DNA from: Legionella nagasakiensis
GTDB taxonomy: Bacteria > Pseudomonadota > Gammaproteobacteria > Legionellales > Legionellaceae
Assembly: GCF_900639915.1 (NCBI RefSeq)
Contig: NZ_CAAAID010000002.1
Location: 124,001 to 188,000, forward strand
Length of the DNA: 64,000 bases
Reading direction: 5' to 3'
The notes beneath the pieces are model-generated. The model worked only from the letters and a program-made list of their open reading frames with translations. It made no database searches and was not told where the DNA came from. The number at the start of each line of letters is the position of its first letter. The first letter of the stretch is position 1. Of the stretch, positions 58,145 through 64,000 are shown one piece after another. The translations under genes were made by a program, and so were the position numbers.

Positions 58145-60511
58145 TTAAAACAAATGTTCCTGGCTTCCCTCTCCTTGCGTATTTGCTGTCTCAGTTGAGC
58201 TATCATCCGTGCCAGGGACTTCTTCTTTACGAAAATATTCAATAATGCCATGGTCTTGATTTGCTTGCGCAACAAGACCTGTCGAGGGATTAATACGCAC
58301 AGCAACAATGTTTTCCGGCTGTTTGAGTTCTTGTTCGGGTTTGTCTTGTAATGCGACTTTCATAAAATCAATCCATAAAGGCAAGGCTAAGCCAGCTGCG
58401 TATTCATGGAGAGAGCGTGGGGTGTCAAAACCGACCCAGGTTGTTACGACAAGATCAGGATGGTAACCTGCAAACCAGGCATCGACTTGATCATTGGTTG
58501 TCCCAGTCTTACCAGCTAAATCCTGACGATTCAATACTTTTGCAGCTCGTGCAGTACCTTCTTGGATGACTCCTTTTAACGCTGTACTCATTAGAAAGGC
58601 AATATCTTCCGGTACGACACGTGGTGCCATCATATCCGGATCGATGTTTTTATCAGCGCATGGCTCGTTGCAAGCAATTAAGGGCTTTGCCTGTAATAGA
58701 ATTTTACCTTCATCATCGGTAATGCGGTCAATTAGAAAAGGTTCGACCTTGAATCCACCATTAGCAAATATGGCATACGCTGCGGTCAGATCCATGGGGC
58801 TGACAGACAAACTGCCTAATGCCAAGGATAGAGCATGTGGTAGGTTTTCTTTATGAAAACCAAAATGAGTAATAAAATCAATAGCATAATCAATACCAAT
58901 ATCATCCAGAATACGGATAGATACCATATTACGAGAACGAATTAAGCCTTCTTTTAAGCGTGTTGGGCCATTAAACTTACGATTATCATTATGAGGGCGC
59001 CATAGATTTGCCTGACTAGGGTCATCAATAACAATAGGGGCATCATTCACGAGGGTTGCCAATGTATAGCCTTTATTCAAAGCGGCAGCGTAAATAAAAG
59101 GTTTAAAGCTGGAACCCGGTTGCCTGCCTGATTGGGTGGCGCGATTGAATTTGCTTCTTTCAAAATTGAATCCGCCTACGAGTGCTTCAATAGCCCCATT
59201 TTTGGGATTCATGGCAACAAGAGCGCTTTCAACGAGTGGAATCTGACATAGTTGCCACTGCTCATTGTGATAGCGAACATACACAATGTCACCTTCAGAA
59301 ACCACTTGTTTTGCTCGTGTTGGTGCCTTTCCTACCCATCCTTTTTTAAGGGCTGGTCTTGCCCAGGAAAGGCCATCCCAGAACATTGTGAATGGCTGAC
59401 GACGACGGGAAATGGCAGTGGCTTCTTGTTCACCGACCGTCAAAATAATAGCAGGTTCTAAATCGTTAATCACAGGATATTGAGTGAGTAGCTCGTGAAG
59501 TTGATCGACGGAAGATGGATCAATGTCTCCAACATTGGCAATGGGACCCCGATAACCATGCCGACGATCATAAGCAAGCAAATTTTTCTCAATGACTTGG
59601 TTTGCAGCGATTTGCAGCGGTCCTTTAATGGTTGTATAGACTTTGTATCCTTTTGTATAGGCGTCAGATCCAAAATGGTCATAGAGTGACTGTCGAATCA
59701 TTTCAGCAACGTAAGGAGCATTTACCTCAAGAGTGGCACCATGATATTTAGCAGTAATTGGTTGATTGATAGCGTCATGATACTGTTCTTCGGTAATGTA
59801 TTTTTCTTCAAGTAATCGTTCAAGAACATGATCCCGACGTTTTTTGGCCGCTAGAGGATTGACGATAGGATTTTGTGTTGATGGTGCTTGAGGTAAGCCG
59901 GCAATCATGGCCAATTGAGCAAGATTCAGATCTTTTAAAGGTTTGCCATAATACACTTGGGCTGCAGCGCCTACGCCATAAGCCCGATTACCTAAATAAA
60001 TTTTGTTTAGATAGAGTTCAAGAATTTTTTCCTTACTTAATTCTTTATCGATTTTGATGGCGAGAAGAATTTCATTAAATTTTCGTAAAAAAGTCTTTTT
60101 GCGATTCAAGAAAAAATTCCTTGCAACCTGCATTGTAATGGTGCTGCCACCTTGCGATTTGGTGCCTGTCTGAATCATACGTATTGCTGCACGTCCTAGT
60201 CCTAAAACATCAACACCAGGATGGTCAAAAAAACGCTGATCTTCAGTAGCAAGTACTGCATAAACCAGGGTTTTAGGTATTTCATTGTAACTGAGTGGAA
60301 TTCGCCTTTTCTCACCATATTCCTGGATTAATAAACCATCCTGAGTATAAATTCGTAAGGGAACTTGCAATTGAACCGTTTTTAAGGAATCCACATTAGG
60401 CAGTTGGCTTTCCAGATAAAGATAAAGCAAGCTTATACATACCAGAAGCAAAAAGGATAAGCTAAGCAATGCCCAAAGGCCTTTACGCCAAAAATACGCG
60501 GTTTTTTTCAT
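58145..60511 (-). CDS. mrcA: Penicillin-binding protein 1A
   Basis: The 788-residue bifunctional enzyme polymerises and cross-links peptidoglycan. A membrane anchor (about 11-33) precedes the GT51 domain (EDQRFFDHPGVD, GGSTITMQVARNFFLNRKKT, YLNKIYLGNRAYGVGAAAQVYYGK), an OB-like insert, and the transpeptidase (SGRQPGSSFKPF, RSRNMVS and KTGTTNDQVDAWFAGY). It is divergent from pilM overall, as in other gammaproteobacteria, but an orphan gene has come between them. Confidence 0.96.
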   Translation of the reverse strand: MKKTAYFWRKGLWALLSLSFLLLVCISLLYLYLESQLPNVDSLKTVQLQVPLRIYTQDGLLIQEYGEKRRIPLSYNEIPKTLVYAVLATEDQRFFDHPGVDVLGLGRAAIRMIQTGTKSQGGSTITMQVARNFFLNRKKTFLRKFNEILLAIKIDKELSKEKILELYLNKIYLGNRAYGVGAAAQVYYGKPLKDLNLAQLAMIAGLPQAPSTQNPIVNPLAAKKRRDHVLERLLEEKYITEEQYHDAINQPITAKYHGATLEVNAPYVAEMIRQSLYDHFGSDAYTKGYKVYTTIKGPLQIAANQVIEKNLLAYDRRHGYRGPIANVGDIDPSSVDQLHELLTQYPVINDLEPAIILTVGEQEATAISRRRQPFTMFWDGLSWARPALKKGWVGKAPTRAKQVVSEGDIVYVRYHNEQWQLCQIPLVESALVAMNPKNGAIEALVGGFNFERSKFNRATQSGRQPGSSFKPFIYAAALNKGYTLATLVNDAPIVIDDPSQANLWRPHNDNRKFNGPTRLKEGLIRSRNMVSIRILDDIGIDYAIDFITHFGFHKENLPHALSLALGSLSVSPMDLTAAYAIFANGGFKVEPFLIDRITDDEGKILLQAKPLIACNEPCADKNIDPDMMAPRVVPEDIAFLMSTALKGVIQEGTARAAKVLNRQDLAGKTGTTNDQVDAWFAGYHPDLVVTTWVGFDTPRSLHEYAAGLALPLWIDFMKVALQDKPEQELKQPENIVAVRINPSTGLVAQANQDHGIIEYFRKEEVPGTDDSSTETANTQGEGSQEHLF

Positions 60512-60551
60512 TTAGATTGAGGTCACTTTAAAAATATTCATTATCCAGGAA

Positions 60552-60590
60552 AAACCACGCCATGGCTATCCTGTAGTCATGGCGTGGTTT
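60552..60590 (-). terminator. Terminator of the 60672-61577 gene
   Basis: AAACCACGCCATG (60552-60564) pairs perfectly with 60578-60590. Read on the reverse strand it is followed by TTTTT, so it is a good intrinsic terminator just before the mrcA start region. The other strand also has a T-run after it. Confidence 0.75.
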
Positions 60591-60671
60591 AAGATTTTTT
60601 CTATGCGTAGAGGATTATTCAAAAAATGTCCACTTGCGTCAACTATATCACTTTTTTATCCCTTATTACTC

Positions 60672-61577
60672 TTATAAGTCAGGTTTATGTTGAGCTTGGG
60701 GAGGTTCTGCTCCTTCAGTTTCTGTTTTAGGCACTCTGGGGAACCTATGATCTGGGAAAGCAAGTGCGGCAGCCAAACCCCATGGCCCAAAGAAAGTTCC
60801 GCGATGCATCAATAATGGCGTGCGTCCGATGGTGAGTCTGCTAGTTGGAGCCGGTATTGTGGGGGAATCATCACCGCCTTTTCTAACAGGCGAAGCACCG
60901 TCCATTAATGGGTCAGTTTCCAAAATAGCGGGTAATTCAGAGGGTTGTTTTTCAGCTAATTCACGTTCTAATTGGGCATTTTTTTTCCTACTTTGTTGCA
61001 GTTCAATATCTTTGGTACGGATGATTTGTTCTAATGCAGCAATTTTAGCGGCTTGAACAAAAGCAGTTACTTTTAAGTCGACAAGGGTTGGGTTGTCTGT
61101 GTAGGAAATGTCTACTATCGGTAATAATAACTCGTTTATAACAGCCCCTGAGACGCTCCAGCTGGCAACAGGCCAGATGCCTGTGATAAGACCATAATGT
61201 TGTGATGTTGTGGCACCATAGTTTATGGGGATTTGCGAACTTTGGCGTGTATTAAGTAAAAGCACTACATCCTTATAAAATTGAATTAATTGCGTTCTTA
61301 AAGCATCGGCATGTTCTCCCTCAAGCGAGATTTTCCCATCCACAATCGGTTTAATGGATTGAATGATATGCAATAAATAGTTAAGTAACGGTCGGCGGGT
61401 GGCATCAGACGCTGTTGATTCAGTAATCAGGACACTAAGGCGGGAGTCTATATCCTCACATGCCAATAGATCATGCACGGTTGTTTCTTCCGGTGTTTCG
61501 CTCGCTGAAGTTTTCCTAGCATGATAGCGGACAATAGCAGTAACCAGTGATTTTAGTAGATCAGGTAACGTGGACAT
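60672..61577 (-). CDS. Orphan protein with coiled coil, possible Dot/Icm effector
   Basis: The product is 301 residues from ATG 61577, chosen because GGAG lies five bases before it; the frame opens 60 bases earlier. The N-terminal two-thirds are helical with no motif I know. One mildly hydrophobic stretch (YGLITGIWPVASWSVSGAVINELLL) lies near 145-170. A coiled coil follows at about 190-225 (KDIELQQSRKKNAQLERELAEK), then a Pro-rich, disordered-looking tail ending TETEGAEPPQAQHKPDL. The acidic, polar tail is effector-like. It is an insertion between mrcA and pilM. Confidence 0.7.
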   Translation of the reverse strand: MSTLPDLLKSLVTAIVRYHARKTSASETPEETTVHDLLACEDIDSRLSVLITESTASDATRRPLLNYLLHIIQSIKPIVDGKISLEGEHADALRTQLIQFYKDVVLLLNTRQSSQIPINYGATTSQHYGLITGIWPVASWSVSGAVINELLLPIVDISYTDNPTLVDLKVTAFVQAAKIAALEQIIRTKDIELQQSRKKNAQLERELAEKQPSELPAILETDPLMDGASPVRKGGDDSPTIPAPTSRLTIGRTPLLMHRGTFFGPWGLAAALAFPDHRFPRVPKTETEGAEPPQAQHKPDL

Positions 61578-61635
61578 AATGGCTCCTTGTTTTTGTTCCT
61601 TAATGTACGAGTGAAGGTTACGCTCGTATTTTCTC

Positions 61636-61665
61636 ACTATATTTTAAGTAATATGATAATTGCAA
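61636..61665 (-). promoter_or_regulatory. Promoter candidate for the 60672-61577 gene
   Basis: On the reverse strand TTGCAA (61660-61665) and TATAGT (61636-61641) are 18 bases apart, about 60 bases before the start. No PmrA-like repeat is seen. Confidence 0.35.
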
Positions 61666-61847
61666 GGATAGTTTGAGCAGTATCGAGTCAAAAATAACAG
61701 CTTGATGTAACCACTAATCTTTTTTGCTATAACCTTTGGAAGTCCTAAGCATGTATGTTTATGAGAACTTACTAAAAAATTTCAATTTATTATAAGTTAA
61801 GATAAGATAAGCCATGTGAAAGTTGCTTGCTTGGGTCATAAAAAATC

Positions 61848-61876
61848 TTGACATCAGTCCTTACCGTCAGAGATTT
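61848..61876 (+). promoter_or_regulatory. pilM promoter candidate
   Basis: TTGACA (61848-61853) is a perfect -35. AGATTT (61871-61876), 17 bases later, is a weak -10. The start codon is 69 bases downstream. Confidence 0.35.
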
Positions 61877-61944
61877 GCAACATTTGCAGTCGTAGAATGG
61901 ATTGGGGATATGCCTAAGGATATGAATGGCAATACAGGGAGAAA

Positions 61945-63009
61945 ATGCACGTGCTTAAATGGTTTAAATCTAGGCAGCGTAAAATACTTGGTATAGATAT
62001 TAGCGCAACTTCCGTAAAAATTCTTGAAATTTCTGTCTCGGGCGATCGATATTGCATTGAAGGATATGGCTGTATGATGTTGCCGGAAACAGCAATGGAA
62101 GGTAGCGTGATCAAAGATGTTGATGCTGTGGCTGATTGCATTAGACGGTTACTGTCCAGCGAACATTTAACCTGTAAGCAAGCAGCGCTTGCTGTTCCTG
62201 ATTCGTCCACCATCAGTAAGGTCATTCAAATTAATGAAGGCTTAAAAGAAGAAGAAATGGAAGAAGTTGTGGTTATGGAAGCCGATAAACTGATTCCTTA
62301 TCCAATTGATGAAATCAATCTTGATTTTGATGTCTTGGGACCCTCCAGCAAAAATACAGCGATGGTGGATGTACTTATCGTCGCATCTAGGGCGGAAAAT
62401 GTAAGCAATCGTGTGGAAGCAGTAACTCGCGCAGGTCTTGAAGCTAAAATTGTAGACATTGAGTCTTATGTTGTTGAACGCGCAGCCCAGCTTCTTGTAT
62501 CGGATTTACCAGCAGAAGGCACGAATAAAATCATTGCAATCATTGATATTGGCGCTGCCTATACCCATTTTTTTGTGTTACATGGCCTTAAAATTATTTT
62601 TGCCCGCGAAGAGGAATTCGGTGGTCAGCAATTGATAGAAACCATTATGCAACGATACGGAATGAAAGCCGAAGAAGCAGAGATTGCTATGGAACAAGGA
62701 ACGTTGCCTGAAGATTATGAAAGAGAGGTTTTACAGCCATTTCAAGAATTAATTTTGCTGCAGGCAAAGCGTGGCTTACAATTCTTTTTTTCTACCAGTG
62801 ATCATACTTATGTTGATTATATTTTATTGGCAGGTGGTGTTGCAAAACAACCAGGCATTGCACAATTGCTGCAGGAACATGTCAATATTCCAACCGGCAT
62901 CGCTAATCCCTTAAAACATATGGACGTTGCAAATAACATTAATCAAGAGCGAGTGATATCTGATTCTCCAAGATTACTGATAGCCTGTGGATTGGCATTA
63001 CGTGCTTAA
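61945..63009 (+). CDS. pilM: Type IV pilus inner-membrane platform protein PilM
   Basis: The 354-residue actin-like cytoplasmic protein binds the PilN tail in the pilus platform. It has the nucleotide-site segments LGIDISATSVKILEIS and IIAIIDIGAAYTHFFVLHG, and YILLAGGVAKQPG. GGGAG precedes the start. It is first in pilMNO(PQ), the standard order; a small part of the set is inside the window. Confidence 0.96.
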   Translation: MHVLKWFKSRQRKILGIDISATSVKILEISVSGDRYCIEGYGCMMLPETAMEGSVIKDVDAVADCIRRLLSSEHLTCKQAALAVPDSSTISKVIQINEGLKEEEMEEVVVMEADKLIPYPIDEINLDFDVLGPSSKNTAMVDVLIVASRAENVSNRVEAVTRAGLEAKIVDIESYVVERAAQLLVSDLPAEGTNKIIAIIDIGAAYTHFFVLHGLKIIFAREEEFGGQQLIETIMQRYGMKAEEAEIAMEQGTLPEDYEREVLQPFQELILLQAKRGLQFFFSTSDHTYVDYILLAGGVAKQPGIAQLLQEHVNIPTGIANPLKHMDVANNINQERVISDSPRLLIACGLALRA

Positions 63010-63085
63010 TTAAACCGCCTTTATTTTCCGCGGTGAAAAGAGAGTATATAGAACCTTAAAGTAAAGGATGCTGAGGACAGATTGA

Positions 63086-63655
63086 ATGACAGAAATTAAT
63101 TTACTGCCATGGCGCGAATTAAAACGAGAACGCGAAAAAAAACAATTTACTATTTATCTTTTTTTGGCGTTGATTAGCGCAGCAGCGGTGGTGTTTTTGA
63201 TTAATATTTATGCAAAACAATTGATTGAGCATCAATCTTCTCGCAATCAATTGTTGGAAAATGAAATTACAAGACTGAAGCAACAGATAAAAGAAATTGA
63301 AGAAATTAAAGCAATACGTGAAGCATTGATTGCCAGAATGATCATCATTCAGAATTTACAAGCGACACGCAGTCTTACTGTACGTCTCTTTGATGAATTA
63401 ATTAAAATAATGCCCGATGGTGTCTTTTTAACGTATGTTGAACGAAAAGAAGATAAGATAACGATTTTGGGTTATGCTGAGTCAAACAGTAATATTTCTC
63501 AGCTGATGCGTAATATTGAAAACAATAACTGGATTAAGGAACCCTATCTTACGGAAATCAAAAAAACGCAGGAGGAATCTTCTTCGCGTGTCGAAAATGA
63601 ATTTAAGCTAAGTTTTATTCTTAGTCCAAAATTTGATGGTCAGAATCATGAATAA
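63086..63655 (+). CDS. pilN: Type IV pilus assembly protein PilN
   Basis: The 189-residue single-span protein starts with the PilM-binding motif EINLLPWRELKRE. A membrane helix (FLALISAAAVVFLINIY, about 26-42), a coiled coil (ENEITRLKQQIKEIEEI) and a periplasmic ferredoxin-like domain follow. It pairs with PilO. It overlaps pilO by eight bases. Confidence 0.96.
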   Translation: MTEINLLPWRELKREREKKQFTIYLFLALISAAAVVFLINIYAKQLIEHQSSRNQLLENEITRLKQQIKEIEEIKAIREALIARMIIIQNLQATRSLTVRLFDELIKIMPDGVFLTYVERKEDKITILGYAESNSNISQLMRNIENNNWIKEPYLTEIKKTQEESSSRVENEFKLSFILSPKFDGQNHE

Positions 63656-64000
63656 TTTCAATTTAAATGAACTGACGTTGGAAAATGTAGGGCAGTGGCC
63701 AAAAAGCATTAAAATTGGAGTCATTGCTTTTTTATCAATTCTGGTCATATTTATGGGCTATTGGTTCATTGTTAAAGGTAATTTTGAACAATATGATACT
63801 TTGAAAGCTAAAGAAGCTTCTCTGAAAACGGAGTTTGAGTTAAAACAGCATCAAGCATCCAATTTGCAGGCTTATCGTAATCAGATGCAAATCATGCAAG
63901 AACGTTTTGGCAAGATGCTTAGACAACTACCAACTCAAAATGAAATGCCTGGTTTATTGGAAGACATCTCAAAAACTGGAATTGCAAGTGGTTTGACGTT
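63648..64000 (+). CDS. pilO: Type IV pilus assembly protein PilO (partial, cut by right edge)
   Basis: The first 117 codons are in the window. ATG 63648 overlaps the pilN stop. The N-terminal tail includes the segment ELTLENVGQWP, followed by a membrane helix (IGVIAFLSILVIFMGYWFIV), a coiled coil, and FGKMLRQLPTQNEMPGLLEDIS, typical of PilO. It forms a periplasmic heterodimer with PilN. Confidence 0.94.
   Translation, partial: MNNFNLNELTLENVGQWPKSIKIGVIAFLSILVIFMGYWFIVKGNFEQYDTLKAKEASLKTEFELKQHQASNLQAYRNQMQIMQERFGKMLRQLPTQNEMPGLLEDISKTGIASGLT

Larger units (their letters stand above)
61578..61944. other. 367-base gap between the orphan gene and pilM
   Basis: No gene is seen. It holds two divergent promoter candidates: the leftward one at 61636-61665 and a rightward one at 61848-61876. 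The middle is AT-rich without clear repeats. Confidence 0.6.

Noticed and set aside
1-64000. CRISPR array, rRNA or tRNA genes
   Set aside because: No spaced repeat series and no recognisable rRNA or tRNA sequence was found by eye in either strand; a tRNA scan would be the decisive check.

Overview
The window looks like a piece of chromosome from a Legionella-type gammaproteobacterium (order Legionellales). This rests on recognisable gene content, not on a database search. The housekeeping genes are gammaproteobacterial: birA, accA, the rpmF-plsX-fab block, mltG-tmk-holB-pilZ, and mrcA divergent from pilMNO. They are mixed with single genes that look like Dot/Icm (type IVB secretion) effectors: a Wip-like metallophosphatase, a protein with a probable caspase-like protease domain, and several coiled-coil or membrane-anchored orphans. 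An EnhA-like L,D-transpeptidase, a PTP-like phytase, and two sites resembling the Legionella PmrA box fit the same origin. The DNA is clearly AT-rich, but I did not compute composition.

Layout. 1-2455 (-) is the 5' part of a non-ribosomal peptide synthetase with a formyltransferase domain, a half condensation domain and an adenylation domain; it runs off the left edge. 2639-9298 is accessory: a small secreted protein, a 777-residue membrane-anchored orphan, an amino-acid-binding protein, an Xre/DUF2975 pair, and a GyrI/VOC/YafY stress-sensing cluster. 9330-17097 is mostly core: pgi, a WecA/WbpL-type transferase, csrA, birA, a PPTase, accA, tilS and an AhpD-like protein. 17376-20309 holds an MdfA-like efflux pump, a broken IS5-type transposase and two orphans. 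20502-26737 carries rnhB and the rsfS-rlmH-mrdA-rodA group, which is split by an opposite-strand effector candidate with its own PmrA-like promoter.

26802-37036 has a POT peptide transporter, hutU-hutH, rnhA, dnaQ, the Wip-like phosphatase, the EnhA-like protein, erpA and mnmA. 37112-43582 is the fatty-acid block yceD-rpmF-plsX-fabH-fabD-fabG-acpP-fabF, followed by a gap with a palindromic dispersed repeat. 44007-48857 is mltG-tmk-holB-pilZ-tatD-anmK, tightly overlapping. 48948-58013 carries an MFS carrier, sdaA with a PTP-like phytase, ugd-galU, etfBA and ald. The right end has mrcA, another effector-like orphan, and the start of the type IV pilus operon pilMNO, cut by the right edge.

How it fits together. 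Serine (sdaA), alanine (ald) and histidine (hutUH) catabolism, a peptide transporter and ETF suit an organism that lives on amino acids inside host cells. CsrA is the central post-transcriptional switch of the Legionella life cycle; here its gene has both a PmrA-like upstream site and GGA motifs in its leader. The most interesting new item is the putative clan-CD-like protease effector at 24213-25787, with its PmrA-like box and its insertion into a conserved cell-shape cluster.
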